From Pseudocoprococcus catus (lineage in GTDB: Bacteria > Bacillota > Clostridia > Lachnospirales > Lachnospiraceae): a stretch of DNA of 64,000 bases. Where the stretch lies: assembly GCF_019734885.1 (NCBI RefSeq), contig NZ_JAAXCM010000020.1, positions 210,800 through 274,799 of the forward strand, written 5' to 3'. The notes beneath the pieces are model-generated. The model ran no database searches. It saw only the letters and a program-made list of their open reading frames with translations, and had not been told where the DNA came from. Position 1 is the stretch's first letter. Every line of letters begins with the position of its first letter. Positions 41,757-51,367 of the stretch are shown here, piece by piece. Position numbers and translations under genes: made by a program.

Positions 41757-42116
41757 ATGAAGGGACGTATTATTACAGATATAGGTCAGGTTTCCGTTGA
41801 TACAGATGTTATTGCCAAGTACGCAGGAATGGCAGCGGTTGAATGCTTTGGTGTTGTCGGTATGGCGATGATCAGTGTGAAGGACGGACTGGTTAAGCTT
41901 CTCAAACGCGAGAGCATGACAAAGGGTGTCGGTGTTACGGTCAACGAAGATAATCAGATTACGATTGATTTCCATATTATTACAGTTTACGGCATAAGTA
42001 TCGCAACGATTGCAGATAATTTAATGAATAACGTCAAATATAAGGTGGAAGAGTTCACAGGTATGAAGGTTGAGAAGATTAACATCTTTGTTGAAGGCGT
42101 ACGTGTGATTGACTAG
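41757..42116 (+). CDS. Asp23/Gls24 family envelope stress protein
   Basis: A 119-residue protein of the Asp23/Gls24 (YloU) family: small alpha/beta proteins associated with the membrane and envelope stress in Firmicutes. The typical VSVDTDVIAKYAGMAAVECFG start and the C-terminal VKYKVEEFTGMKVEKINIFVEGV segment are complete. GGAGG lies just before the ATG. The FakA-like gene starts 25 bases after its stop, as in the conserved yloU-yloV pair. Confidence 0.92.
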   Translation: MKGRIITDIGQVSVDTDVIAKYAGMAAVECFGVVGMAMISVKDGLVKLLKRESMTKGVGVTVNEDNQITIDFHIITVYGISIATIADNLMNNVKYKVEEFTGMKVEKINIFVEGVRVID

Positions 42117-42141
42117 TATAACGATTAAGGAGGACCCTGTT

Positions 42142-43836
42142 GTGGGAGTAAATACAATTGATGCGAACATGTTGAAGAATATGTTCCTTGCAGGTGCAAA
42201 ACGCATTGAAGCAAAGAAAGAATGGATTAATGAACTGAATGTTTTCCCTGTTCCTGACGGAGATACAGGAACAAATATGACCATGACCATCATGTCAGCG
42301 GCACGGGAAGTGAGTGCTTTGACGAATCCTGATATGGAGAGCCTTTCCAAGGCAATCTCCCAGGGAGCTTTGAGAGGTGCAAGAGGTAATTCCGGTGTCA
42401 TCCTTTCACAGCTGTTTAGAGGATTTACACGTCCGATCAAGGATGAGAAAGTGATCGACAGTGTAATTGCGGCTGAGGCATTCAAGAAAGCCAGTGAGAC
42501 AGCATACAAGGCGGTTATGAAGCCGAAGGAAGGTACGATTCTTACTGTTGCCAGAGGTATGGCTGAGAAGGCGGCAGACGTTTTTGACACAACAGATGAT
42601 CTGGCAGAGGGGCTCCGTCAGATTATTGAATACGGTGATTATATGCTGAGTCTGACGCCGGAGATGCTGCCTGTTCTGAAGCAGGCCGGTGTTGTGGATT
42701 CCGGCGGCCAGGGATTGATGACCGTGCTGAAAGGTGCTTATGATTGCCTGATGGGTATTGAGACAGTGGATGGCTTTGTTGCTGAGGTTAAACCAACTGC
42801 GCCTGCAGGCAATGCCGGAAAGATGGGGCTTGATGAGATCGAGACAGCGAATATCCGTTTCGGATACTGTACAGAGTTTATTGTGATGCTTGAGAAGCCG
42901 TTTGATGAGAAGGATGAAGAGGAATTTAAGGCATTCCTTTCATCTATTGGAGATTCTATTGTATGTGTTGCCGACAGCGATATCGTGAAGGTACATGTAC
43001 ATACCAATGATCCGGGCCTTGCGATTCAGAAGGGCTTAAGTTATGGCTCACTGACAAGCATGAAGATTGACAATATGCGTGAAGAGCATCATGAGCGTCT
43101 GTTTAAGGATGCGCAGAAGCTGGCATCCGCTCAGGCTCAGGCTCAGACACAGAGAGCGGCAGAGGCTGAACCTGAGAAAGAAATCGGCTTTGTTGCGGTT
43201 TCCATGGGTGATGGTATGAAGAAGATATTTTCGGAACTTGGTGTAGATGAGATCATTGAAGGCGGACAGACCATGAATCCGAGTACAGCAGATATTCTTG
43301 ATGCTGTGGAACGTGTGAATGCAAAGACAGTTTTTGTTCTTCCTAATAATAAGAACATTATTCTGGCAGCTCAGCAGGCCAGGGAACTGGTTGAAGGAAA
43401 GAAAGTGATCGTTATTCCGTCAAAGACTGTGCCCCAGGGAATCACAGCTGTCATCAATTATATTAACGGCAGCTCCGCAGAAGAGAATGAAGCGGCTATG
43501 AACGAAGAGATGCAGCGTGTAAAGAGTGGCCAGATTACGTATGCAGTCAGAGATACAGTGATTGATGATAAGACCATCAAGGAAGGCGATATCATGGGAC
43601 TTGGTGATGACGGACTTCTGGCTGTGGGAGAGAATATCGAAGATACAACCCTTGAGACAATAGCAGCACTTGTAGATGAAGACAGCGAGATTATCAGTCT
43701 TTATTACGGGGAAGATGTGTCAGAAGAGGATGCTGAGAATCTGACAGAGAAACTCGAAGAGAAGTATCCGGACTGTGAAGTTGAATTGAATCAGGGCGGA
43801 CAGCCGATTTATTATTACGTTGTTTCAGTTGAATAA
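42142..43836 (+). CDS. DAK2-domain fatty acid kinase FakA-like protein
   Basis: A 564-residue YloV/FakA-type protein. The N-terminal DhaL-like ATP-binding domain has FPVPDGDTGTNM (about residue 36) and RGARGNSGVILSQLF; a middle domain and a DegV-like C-terminal part complete it. FakA phosphorylates fatty acids presented by FakB proteins for use in phospholipid synthesis. Start set at GTG 42142, seven bases after AAGGAGGA; the frame is open upstream but that part overlaps the Gls24 gene. No fakB is in the window. Confidence 0.9.
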   Translation: MGVNTIDANMLKNMFLAGAKRIEAKKEWINELNVFPVPDGDTGTNMTMTIMSAAREVSALTNPDMESLSKAISQGALRGARGNSGVILSQLFRGFTRPIKDEKVIDSVIAAEAFKKASETAYKAVMKPKEGTILTVARGMAEKAADVFDTTDDLAEGLRQIIEYGDYMLSLTPEMLPVLKQAGVVDSGGQGLMTVLKGAYDCLMGIETVDGFVAEVKPTAPAGNAGKMGLDEIETANIRFGYCTEFIVMLEKPFDEKDEEEFKAFLSSIGDSIVCVADSDIVKVHVHTNDPGLAIQKGLSYGSLTSMKIDNMREEHHERLFKDAQKLASAQAQAQTQRAAEAEPEKEIGFVAVSMGDGMKKIFSELGVDEIIEGGQTMNPSTADILDAVERVNAKTVFVLPNNKNIILAAQQARELVEGKKVIVIPSKTVPQGITAVINYINGSSAEENEAAMNEEMQRVKSGQITYAVRDTVIDDKTIKEGDIMGLGDDGLLAVGENIEDTTLETIAALVDEDSEIISLYYGEDVSEEDAENLTEKLEEKYPDCEVELNQGGQPIYYYVVSVE

Positions 43837-43839
43837 GGA

Positions 43840-43947
43840 ATGAGATCAGGATGGGTGATTATCCCGGTGCTGATATTTGTAATGACTGCTGCAGGCGTGT
43901 TTGCGGCAGTCATTTGCTTTCATTTGCGCGTGATGTGCGCAGAATAG
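43840..43947 (+). CDS. Possible 35-residue membrane peptide
   Basis: A short frame, starting MRSGWVIIPVLIFVM, with a single strongly hydrophobic helix and a short charged end. AAGGA abuts the ATG, and the frame begins four bases after the FakA-like stop codon, so translation could be coupled. It may equally be chance; only conservation of the frame in relatives would decide. Confidence 0.35.
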   Translation: MRSGWVIIPVLIFVMTAAGVFAAVICFHLRVMCAE

Positions 43948-43973
43948 ATCCGCAATAGAAAGGAGGGTATCAG

Positions 43974-46037
43974 ATGAATTCCGAAGACAGGGTCTCAGCA
44001 GTGAAAGGAATCGGAGCCAAAACAGAAAGTCATCTGGCCCGCATCGGTATTTATACAGTTGGAGATTTTATAGAACATTATCCAAGGGAATATCATACCT
44101 ATGATGTGCCGATTTCCATTGACAATACAGAGTTCGATAATTGCAGGCAATATGGCTACAGTGTTGTGTTGTCAGAAATACCGAAGCTTTTAAAACGAGG
44201 CAGAACAGCGATTGTATCCGTAATGCTTCATGAGGGTACAGCATCTGTACAGGCGGTCTGGTATCACAGCCCTTATATTCGTCAGCAGCTACAGCCGGGA
44301 AAACGGATTGTACTTTATGGGAAAATCATACGAAAGGGCAGTCGGAGAATTCTTGAACATCCGGATATTTATACAGAAGAACAATATGCGCTGCTTCAGA
44401 AAAGCCTTCAGCCGGTCTATGGTCTGACAGAGGGGGTGACACAGAATTTTTTTATCAAGACGATGCATCAGATCCTTGACAGCGGTATGCTGGTGCCGGA
44501 TCCGCTTCCGACAGATATTCGCAGAGCGTATCATCTGGCAGAATATAATTATGCACTCCGTCAGATCCATTTTCCAGAGAATGAAGAAAGCTGCAGACTG
44601 GCGAGAAGACGTCTGGTTTTTGACGAATTTCTTGTGTTTGCATTGTCTGTTAAGCGATTAAAAAAGGAAAATCATCAGATACAAAATCATTACCCGATTC
44701 GGGAGGAAAGTGCAGTTGAAGATTTTATGGCATCGTTGCCTTATACATTGACAAGGGCACAGCTGCGTGTCTGGCAGGAAATTGCGGGTGATCTGAAAAG
44801 TCCTGTGGTTATGAACAGACTTGTGCAGGGGGATGTGGGATCAGGCAAGACTATGATTGCTGCACTGGCGATGTTTGCAGCTGCCAGCGCCGGGTTCCAG
44901 AGCTGCATGATGGCACCCACAGAAGTACTGGCAAAACAGCATTATGAAAATCTTCAGGCATTATTTGAGCCTTTCCATATAACAACAGTGCTTTTAACAG
45001 GTTCCATGACCGCATCGGTTAAAAGAAAAGTATATAACAAGATTGATAATCATGAAGCAGATGTGATTATTGGTACGCAGGCACTTTTTCAGGAAAAAGC
45101 GGTATATGATAAACTGGCATTGATCGTTACAGATGAACAGCATCGCTTTGGTGTCCGTCAGAGAGAGCAGCTGGCGATGAAAAGTCAGGATGGAGAGCCC
45201 CATGTGCTTGTTATGAGTGCGACGCCGATTCCAAGAACACTGGCGATTATTCTTTACAGTGATCTGGATATTTCGGTTGTGGATGAAAAGCCGGCTAACC
45301 GGCTGCCTATTAAAAATTGTGTGGTGGGAACCGGTTATCGACCGACGGCCTATCGTTTCCTTCAGCAGCAGGTGATGTCCGGACATCAGGTGTATGTGGT
45401 CTGTCCAATGGTAGAGGAAAGTGAAAATATTGAAGCGGAAAATGTTCAGGACTATACAGAAAAACTGAGACAGGCACTGCCTCAGAACATCAAAGTGGAA
45501 TATCTTCACGGACAGATGAAACCTGATCAAAAGAATCAGATCATGGAACGTTTTTCAGCAGGGGAGATACAGATTCTTGTATCTACAACTGTTATCGAAG
45601 TCGGTGTGGATGTGCCGAATGCAACGGTGATGATGATCGAGAATGCGGAGAGATTCGGGCTCGCCCAGCTTCATCAGCTGCGGGGCCGTGTGGGCCGGGG
45701 GGATGCCCAGTCTTACTGCATCTTTATCTATGGTCAGGACAACAAGAAAGTCAAAGAACGTCTGGATATCATGCTGAACACGAATGATGGATTTAAAATC
45801 GCATCAGAGGATCTCAAGCTGCGGGGACCGGGAGATATGTTCGGTATTCGTCAGAGCGGCAGTATGATTTTCAAAATAGGCGATGTATTTGTGGATTCAG
45901 CATGTCTTGTGGAAGCGGGAAAAGCCGCAGATACCATTTTCGAGGAAGATCCGGAACTGGAATCGGAGAAATATGCACCTTTGAAAAGAAGAATCACAGT
46001 AAACCTGTCGGAAAATAGTGAGCAGATCATTCTCTAA
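43974..46037 (+). CDS. recG: ATP-dependent DNA helicase RecG
   Basis: A full-length 687-residue RecG, which rewinds and reverses stalled replication forks and processes Holliday junctions. The N-terminal wedge domain carries VKGIGAKTESHLARIGI, followed by superfamily 2 motifs: VQGDVGSGKTMIA (Walker A, near residue 285), TDEQHRFG (DEQH box), SATPIPRTL and QLRGRVGRG (motif VI). AAAGGAGGG precedes the ATG. It follows FakA as in Bacillus (yloV-recG neighbourhood). Confidence 0.97.
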   Translation: MNSEDRVSAVKGIGAKTESHLARIGIYTVGDFIEHYPREYHTYDVPISIDNTEFDNCRQYGYSVVLSEIPKLLKRGRTAIVSVMLHEGTASVQAVWYHSPYIRQQLQPGKRIVLYGKIIRKGSRRILEHPDIYTEEQYALLQKSLQPVYGLTEGVTQNFFIKTMHQILDSGMLVPDPLPTDIRRAYHLAEYNYALRQIHFPENEESCRLARRRLVFDEFLVFALSVKRLKKENHQIQNHYPIREESAVEDFMASLPYTLTRAQLRVWQEIAGDLKSPVVMNRLVQGDVGSGKTMIAALAMFAAASAGFQSCMMAPTEVLAKQHYENLQALFEPFHITTVLLTGSMTASVKRKVYNKIDNHEADVIIGTQALFQEKAVYDKLALIVTDEQHRFGVRQREQLAMKSQDGEPHVLVMSATPIPRTLAIILYSDLDISVVDEKPANRLPIKNCVVGTGYRPTAYRFLQQQVMSGHQVYVVCPMVEESENIEAENVQDYTEKLRQALPQNIKVEYLHGQMKPDQKNQIMERFSAGEIQILVSTTVIEVGVDVPNATVMMIENAERFGLAQLHQLRGRVGRGDAQSYCIFIYGQDNKKVKERLDIMLNTNDGFKIASEDLKLRGPGDMFGIRQSGSMIFKIGDVFVDSACLVEAGKAADTIFEEDPELESEKYAPLKRRITVNLSENSEQIIL

Positions 46038-46084
46038 ATAAAGTCGAACAATGCTAAAAAATACATGAAATATTTGATAACCGG

Positions 46085-46112
46085 TTGACAAATGAGTCAA
46101 AAAATATACAAT
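46085..46112 (+). promoter_or_regulatory. Promoter of rsmD-coaD
   Basis: A perfect -35 TTGACA (46085-46090), 16-base spacer and -10 TACAAT (46107-46112), 68 bases before the rsmD start. Confidence 0.7.
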
Positions 46113-46127
46113 ATAACTAGCGCGATT

Positions 46128-46152
46128 ATTCTGCATATCGGATATGCAGAAT
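46128..46152 (+). promoter_or_regulatory. Perfect 11-bp inverted repeat in the rsmD leader
   Basis: ATTCTGCATAT (46128-46138) and its complement (46142-46152) are separated by three bases. It lies just after the predicted transcription start and 27 bases before the start codon, where it could be an operator or a leader hairpin. No T-run follows. Confidence 0.5.
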
Positions 46153-46179
46153 GGGCAATAAAGAACAGGATGTGATGAC

Positions 46180-46743
46180 ATGCGAGTGATTGCAGGCAAA
46201 GCGAGGCGTATACAGCTGAAGAGCATGGAGGGGATGAATACGCGCCCAACCACAGACAGAATTAAAGAGACCTTGTTTAATATGCTGTCGCAGAATATCT
46301 ATGGATGTCATTTTCTTGATCTGTTCAGCGGAAGCGGGGCCATCGGCATCGAAGCATTGAGCCGTGGTGCTTTGTCTGCCGTCTTTGTGGAGAATAACCG
46401 GCAGGCTGTGACATGTATCAGGGAGAATCTGACGAAGACAAAATTAATGCCTCAGGCAGAGATTATGTCTGTAGATTGTCAGACGGCCATTGACCGTCTG
46501 GAGAATGGAAAGCGGCATTTTGACATTGTCTTTATGGATCCACCATATAATAAGCAGCTTGAGAAAGAGATGCTGGAAAGGATGCAGCATGTATCTTTTA
46601 TAGATGAAGATACAATGATCATCATTGAAGCATCGCTTGAGACTGAATTTGACTGGCTGGAAGCATATGGTTATGAAATCACGAAGGTAAAAAAATATAA
46701 AACGAATCAGCATGTATTCGTTCAGAGGGTATTGGAGAAATAA
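46180..46743 (+). CDS. rsmD: 16S rRNA (guanine-966-N2)-methyltransferase RsmD
   Basis: A 187-residue SAM-dependent methyltransferase acting on G966 of 16S rRNA. The start [15 protein letters not shown], the SAM-binding [16 protein letters not shown] near residue 44 and the catalytic MDPPYN near residue 114 are intact. It corresponds to YlbH and is followed one base later by coaD, the fixed order in Firmicutes. Confidence 0.95.
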   Translation: MRVIAGKARRIQLKSMEGMNTRPTTDRIKETLFNMLSQNIYGCHFLDLFSGSGAIGIEALSRGALSAVFVENNRQAVTCIRENLTKTKLMPQAEIMSVDCQTAIDRLENGKRHFDIVFMDPPYNKQLEKEMLERMQHVSFIDEDTMIIIEASLETEFDWLEAYGYEITKVKKYKTNQHVFVQRVLEK

Positions 46744-46744
46744 A

Positions 46745-47248
46745 ATGAGAACAGCAATTTATCCGGGCAGTTTTGATCCGGTCACATATGGACATATTGA
46801 TATTATTAAGAGATCTGCAAAGATGGTCGATAAGCTGATTATCGGCGTTTTAAGCAACAGCTCAAAAACACCGTTGTTTTCTGTTGAAGAACGTGTTAAG
46901 ATGTTAAAGGAAGTGACAAAAGACATACCGAATGTCGAAGTAACCTCTTTTGCAGGGCTGCTGATTGATTTTGCAGATGCCTGTAATGCGAAGATTATTG
47001 TCAGGGGGCTGAGAGCAGTAACTGATTTTGAATATGAATTGCAGTGGGCACAGGCCAACAGAGCTGTCCGTCCACATCTGGATACTTTGTTTTTGGTAAC
47101 TAATGTTGAATATTCCTATCTGAGTTCCAGTGCGGTACGTGAACTGGCGAGATATCATGGTGATGTCAGTCTTTTTGTGCCTCCGTATATTTCTCAGATG
47201 TTAGATGAAAAGTTAGATTCGAAGGAGAATGAAAATGAGCAGAATTGA
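46745..47248 (+). CDS. coaD: Phosphopantetheine adenylyltransferase
   Basis: A 167-residue CoaD, catalysing the fourth step of coenzyme A synthesis (4'-phosphopantetheine plus ATP to dephospho-CoA). The nucleotidyltransferase motif [14 protein letters not shown] lies at the N-terminus and the [13 protein letters not shown] motif near residue 122. The ATG at 46745 follows the rsmD stop by one base; the longer open frame upstream is not expected to be used. Its end overlaps the next gene by 14 bases. Confidence 0.96.
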   Translation: MRTAIYPGSFDPVTYGHIDIIKRSAKMVDKLIIGVLSNSSKTPLFSVEERVKMLKEVTKDIPNVEVTSFAGLLIDFADACNAKIIVRGLRAVTDFEYELQWAQANRAVRPHLDTLFLVTNVEYSYLSSSAVRELARYHGDVSLFVPPYISQMLDEKLDSKENENEQN

Positions 47249-47993
47249 GCAATTGATTGATGAAATAGAAGAATATGTAGAAGGATGTAAACCGGCACCT
47301 TTTTCACAATCAAAGATTATTGTACAGAAAGAGCAGCTGTATGAATTACTCACAGAACTGCGCCTGAAGACACCGGATGAAATTAAGCGTTATCAGAAGA
47401 TTATCGCTCAGAAAGACAAGATTATCAGCGATGCTCAGGCTCAGGCAGAACAGATGATTGAAGAGACAACAAATTACGCAAATGCTCTGGTTGAAGAGCA
47501 TGAGATTATGCTGAAAGCTTATGAGAAGGCAGAGCAGACAATTAATGCAGCCAATGCACAGGCAGAAGAGATTGTTGCAGCGGCCAATCAGAATGCAGAA
47601 GAGATGCGTATGAGCGCACTTTCTTATACACAAAGCCTTATTGGTAATATTCAGGAAGTTGTACAGAGATCCCTTGATATTGCAAAGACGAATTCAGAAG
47701 GACTGATCAACGGCCTTTCAGAGAATCTGAATATTCTTGTCAGCAACAATGAAGCCCTGGTTTCACAGCTGAATGAGAAGCAGCCTGAACCTGCAGATGA
47801 ACTTCCTGAGGTTGAGGATGATGAGGAAGACAATGTCTCCGATGTGACGGGTTACGATGAAGCTGAAGAAGACAAGGAAGAAGTTCAGCCGATTCTTGAG
47901 GAACCGAAGAAGGAAAAAGCCATCGAAGAGGAAGACGAAGAAGAAATCGACGATGACGAGTATGATGACGACGATTACGATGACATTGACTAA
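47235..47993 (+). CDS. DivIVA-like coiled-coil protein with acidic tail
   Basis: A 252-residue protein with an N-terminal segment [17 protein letters not shown], a long coiled coil (about residues 50-165, rich in Ala, Gln and Glu with [16 protein letters not shown]-type repeats) and a very acidic C-terminus (residues about 185-252, runs of Asp and Glu). It resembles the DivIVA-related or ATP-synthase-b-like coiled-coil proteins that Lachnospiraceae carry after coaD; a role in cell-pole or division organisation is only a guess. The ATG at 47235 was chosen, seven bases after AAGGAG. It converges on ylbJ with nine bases between stop codons. Confidence 0.75.
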   Translation: MSRIEQLIDEIEEYVEGCKPAPFSQSKIIVQKEQLYELLTELRLKTPDEIKRYQKIIAQKDKIISDAQAQAEQMIEETTNYANALVEEHEIMLKAYEKAEQTINAANAQAEEIVAAANQNAEEMRMSALSYTQSLIGNIQEVVQRSLDIAKTNSEGLINGLSENLNILVSNNEALVSQLNEKQPEPADELPEVEDDEEDNVSDVTGYDEAEEDKEEVQPILEEPKKEKAIEEEDEEEIDDDEYDDDDYDDID

Positions 47994-48002
47994 TTGCCTG
48001 TT

Positions 48003-48941
48003 TCATATAATTTGATACAGAAGCCATACAAGCGCTGCGGTAATGATGCCGACAGCGCTTTTGTCTGCCATATACTGAATGAAGGACAGCTTTTTGGCAT
48101 GCAGAAGCGGATATGTCTGAAAGGCAATGCATAAACCGCCGAATGCAGTACCGCCCATGATCAGGGATGTTTTTATTTCCTCAGGCCATGGAAGTGTGCT
48201 GAGAGCAGAGGTACCGCTTGTGATTTCAAGCAGGAGGGCGAGAACAGCCGCTGCAGAATGACTGATAAAGGGCAGAATATGGATCAGCTCCTGAAAAATA
48301 GCAAAAAACATCATGCATACGCCGATTCTCAGCATGAGTTCCGAACTATTTAAAAGAATTTTTCTGAAAGGAATTGTACTGTGACTGACAGATAGAAGAT
48401 TGCTTTCTGCCAATGGTGAAAGACGGTGGAAATGGTGGAGCATGCAGCACCGGATCCATAGCCAGAGAAAAGGGCTGATGTAGAAAATCAGTATGAGACA
48501 GTGTTGAAAGGGTGGGTCCGAAAGCACTTGGTGGAGAATATAACCGGTCAGAAACATGGGACTGGCATGATTACAGACAGCGGACAGAAGCTGGGCCTCA
48601 TCCCGGGTGATCTGTTTATTCTCAAGAGCCTGGGATGTTGTCACGGCACCCATCGGAAAACCACACAAAAAACCGGCCAGTATACAGAAACTGCAAAAGG
48701 GTGATAAATGAAGCAGTCTGCGGGTCAGAAAGCCGGCATGCCTGCTGATACCGGCCAGCGTGTCGGCTGACATGATGATCTGAAGCAGGAATGAAAATGG
48801 AAAAAGAACCGGCAGTACGTTGTTAAACCAGAGCAGGAGACCGTTTTTGGCACCGGTGGCTGCCTGGGGAGCAAAAATAATGAGAAAAATAATCAAGGCT
48901 AAAAGAAAAAACATCTGTATTTGATTTTTTATGGCTGTCAT
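48003..48941 (-). CDS. ylbJ: Sporulation integral membrane protein YlbJ
   Basis: A 312-residue polytopic membrane protein of the YlbJ/nucleoside-recognition family, required in Bacillus for heat-resistant spore cortex formation under SigE control. About eight hydrophobic segments; the Gate-domain pattern NGLLLWFNNVLPVLFPFSF (near residue 33) and FCGFPMGAVTTSQALE (about residue 93) are typical. AAAGGA precedes the ATG on the minus strand. It follows tmcAL in the same direction, 79 bases apart. Confidence 0.88.
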   Translation of the reverse strand: MTAIKNQIQMFFLLALIIFLIIFAPQAATGAKNGLLLWFNNVLPVLFPFSFLLQIIMSADTLAGISRHAGFLTRRLLHLSPFCSFCILAGFLCGFPMGAVTTSQALENKQITRDEAQLLSAVCNHASPMFLTGYILHQVLSDPPFQHCLILIFYISPFLWLWIRCCMLHHFHRLSPLAESNLLSVSHSTIPFRKILLNSSELMLRIGVCMMFFAIFQELIHILPFISHSAAAVLALLLEITSGTSALSTLPWPEEIKTSLIMGGTAFGGLCIAFQTYPLLHAKKLSFIQYMADKSAVGIITAALVWLLYQII

Positions 48942-49020
48942 CTCTAAAAGTCCTTTGATTGTTATAGTATATATATGCCGAAAGACAATGGAATTATGTG
49001 TCCGGGATTTCTGCAGTCTG

Positions 49021-50259
49021 TTAAATGAGAATAACAGGTTCAGATGTAATGTCAGGCAAATTTTTCAGGGAACGATTTCTGAGTATCTGCCGATAAAGCC
49101 GGGATGCATAGAGTTCAGCTTCATAAGATGCATATCCGATCTCGGACAGGCGGCCGCTGACTTCAGAAGTCCGGGTGATCATGCAGTCTCTGAAAGTCGG
49201 GTCGATGGCTTTCCATAGGCGTCCGGAAGATTTTTTGAAACCGAGAACACGCAAATAACCGGCATATTGGTGTGCTTTCCATGTATCCAGATGACTTTTT
49301 CTGTGCTCCAGAATAATATGAAAAAGGCATCTGCCAATACGGGTGGCGGTAAGGTTTCTGGCAGACAAAAGTGTCATAAATTGTTCCACGGATAAAAACT
49401 GATATCTAAAACTGTCAATACGGTTGGCAAGATCCGGGGTGATATCTGTATAGTTCGTCAGACTGGTCCGGGTATCCAGAAGGTGTGCGGCCAGAATATC
49501 CGAAAAATCATTGCGTGTCAGTACCGGATAGTCTGCCAGATAGTCCTGAAGGATCGCCTTAGAGGTATCTGGTATGTCCAGCGCACGGATGACCACCTCG
49601 GGGGAGAAAAGGTTTTTGGATAATTGACGGCGGATGGCTGTGGCGGAACAAAAACCGACGTCAGTATCTGTGCTGTGATAGCCGGCACCACTGCGTCTGA
49701 TGGGAAATGGACGGATTGTACTTCCGGATTTGTATAAAGCTTTCATATATTCTATGGCCAGAATATTATTGGGCTGATTCAGAATGTCGCTGCATTGTGC
49801 ATCACCGAGAATGGAACACAGAGCCCGGCTTCTGGCAGCTGGAAAGTTCATGCCGGTTTTTAATCCGGCCTGCAGAAATGCTTTATATTCATCCGGTTCG
49901 TCGGACAATATTGGAATGATGGCATCAAATAAAGAGGGAGCGATGGTCTCTGCACCGAAGCAGAGATAATCGATGCATCCAAGACGATTTAAGAGAGAGA
50001 CTGCTGACTCTGCAAAGATTTCTGCGCTGCCGATGGCACCGTAAACCGGAAGTTCACAGACCATATCTGCACCGGCAGCCAGGGCCATCCGACATCGGGC
50101 GTATTTGTCAACGCAGGACGGAGCCCCTCGCTGAACAAAATCGCCGCTCATCATGACCAGGATCAGATCTGCCCCGGTCTGTCTGCGGATCTCTTTGAGT
50201 TGATAAGCATGTCCGTTATGAAAAGGATTGTATTCGGCGATAACTGCTGCAATCATCAT
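49021..50259 (-). CDS. tmcAL: tRNA(Met) cytidine acetate ligase TmcAL
   Basis: A 412-residue YlbM-family enzyme that forms N4-acetylcytidine at the wobble base of elongator tRNA(Met) from acetate and ATP. The nucleotidyltransferase motif AEYNPFHNGHAYQL near residue 8 and the family's QRGAPSCVDKYARCRMAL (about residue 43) are present. It lies between ylbJ and ylbN as in the Bacillus ylb cluster, but in the opposite orientation to ylbN. Confidence 0.93.
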   Translation of the reverse strand: MMIAAVIAEYNPFHNGHAYQLKEIRRQTGADLILVMMSGDFVQRGAPSCVDKYARCRMALAAGADMVCELPVYGAIGSAEIFAESAVSLLNRLGCIDYLCFGAETIAPSLFDAIIPILSDEPDEYKAFLQAGLKTGMNFPAARSRALCSILGDAQCSDILNQPNNILAIEYMKALYKSGSTIRPFPIRRSGAGYHSTDTDVGFCSATAIRRQLSKNLFSPEVVIRALDIPDTSKAILQDYLADYPVLTRNDFSDILAAHLLDTRTSLTNYTDITPDLANRIDSFRYQFLSVEQFMTLLSARNLTATRIGRCLFHIILEHRKSHLDTWKAHQYAGYLRVLGFKKSSGRLWKAIDPTFRDCMITRTSEVSGRLSEIGYASYEAELYASRLYRQILRNRSLKNLPDITSEPVILI

Positions 50260-50357
50260 AAAAATCTCCAGTCTTTTTTATTTTATAGGTACTATTATAG
50301 GGACTTTGGTGGAAAAAACAAGCGGAAAAATCATAAAAATCGAGACTTATCCAAGCT

Positions 50358-50424
50358 GTCAAGTAATAATACTTGACACAAATTCAAATTTACTGTTGAC
50401 AAATAATACATTCATATGTATAAT
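50358..50424 (+). promoter_or_regulatory. Consensus promoter and 20-bp palindrome ahead of ylbN-rpmF
   Basis: A full-consensus promoter, TTGACA (50396-50401), 17 bases, TATAAT (50419-50424). Upstream lies a perfect palindrome, GTCAAGTA-ATAA-TACTTGAC (50358-50377), whose right arm is part of another TTGACA. It may be an operator for a regulator of ribosome or lipid synthesis genes; FapR and FabT consensus sites do not match. Confidence 0.75.
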
Positions 50425-50453
50425 TACAAAGGTATGAAACTTAGGAGATATCT

Positions 50454-50981
50454 ATGCAAATCAATATATCTGAAATAATATCAACTGATTATAAGGTACA
50501 GAGGTTTTCGCCGGAGATTGAGATGGAAGCATTTTGTCTGGATGGCGAGCGTTATGAATTTATCCGGAAGAGTCCGGTGGAACTGAAGGCTCAGAATGAG
50601 GGCCACAGTGTCGTGAATTTTTCCGGCCATGTGGATGTTACAATCGATATACCGTGCAGCAGATGTCTGACATCTGTTCCGACGCGACTGGATTTTGATT
50701 TCAGTCAGAAGGTGGACTTTGAGAAGCTGAAGGCGGAGCAGTTGGACGACCTGGATGAAACCAGTTTTATGGAAGAAAGCTCTCTGGATGTAGACAGATT
50801 CGTTTACAACGAGATTTTAATGCGTTTTCCGATGAAGACACTTTGCAGGGAAGACTGCAAGGGTTTATGTCTGAAATGTGGGAAGAACTTAAATGAGGGT
50901 GAGTGCGGCTGTGACCGTGCATCATTAGACCCAAGAATGTCAGCTATCCGGGATATTTTTAATAATTTTAAGGAGGTGTAA
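50454..50981 (+). CDS. ylbN: DUF177 (YceD/YlbN) protein
   Basis: A 175-residue protein of the DUF177/YceD family, associated with 23S rRNA accumulation and always next to rpmF. The central CSRCLTSV (about residue 63) and the C-terminal Cys cluster CREDCKGLCLKCGKNL with CGCD suggest metal binding. AGGAG lies before the ATG. The rpmF start follows three bases after its stop. Confidence 0.92.
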   Translation: MQINISEIISTDYKVQRFSPEIEMEAFCLDGERYEFIRKSPVELKAQNEGHSVVNFSGHVDVTIDIPCSRCLTSVPTRLDFDFSQKVDFEKLKAEQLDDLDETSFMEESSLDVDRFVYNEILMRFPMKTLCREDCKGLCLKCGKNLNEGECGCDRASLDPRMSAIRDIFNNFKEV

Positions 50982-50984
50982 ACC

Positions 50985-51164
50985 ATGTCTATTTGTCCAA
51001 AGAATAAATCATCAAAAGCTAGAAGAGACAGCCGTAGAGCTAACTGGAAGATGTCTGTTCCTTCATTATCCAAATGCAGCAAATGTGGTGCTTTAGTAAT
51101 GCCTCATAGAGTCTGCAAAGCTTGCGGAGCTTACAATAAAAAAGAAGTTGTTAAAGTTCAGTAA
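50985..51164 (+). CDS. rpmF: 50S ribosomal protein L32
   Basis: A 59-residue L32 that was found by reading the gap after ylbN. It begins MSICPKNKSSKARRDSRRAN and carries the zinc-binding pairs CSKCG and CKACG, so it is the four-cysteine (C+) form. AAGGAGGTG lies just before the ATG. It shares the consensus promoter of ylbN and is followed by a terminator. Confidence 0.97.
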   Translation: MSICPKNKSSKARRDSRRANWKMSVPSLSKCSKCGALVMPHRVCKACGAYNKKEVVKVQ

Positions 51165-51189
51165 TCATATACTGCAACCGTCAGAAAAG

Positions 51190-51212
51190 AGACTCTTCGG
51201 AGTCTTTTTTTT
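51190..51212 (+). terminator. Intrinsic terminator after rpmF
   Basis: AGACTC-TTCG-GAGTCT (51190-51205) with a stable UUCG-type loop, followed by eight T. Confidence 0.9.
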
Positions 51213-51367
51213 GTACTCTCAGGCACATGGGGATGGTTGTCTGATAAAAAAGGCTGTATTTTCTGAAAAATTATGGTACTATATTAAGGTGTATGCCGGC
51301 GTCAGTGCGCAGGATATTTGAAACTTGATAAAAACAGGCTGATTTTGTTTTGTAAGGAGGATAACAT

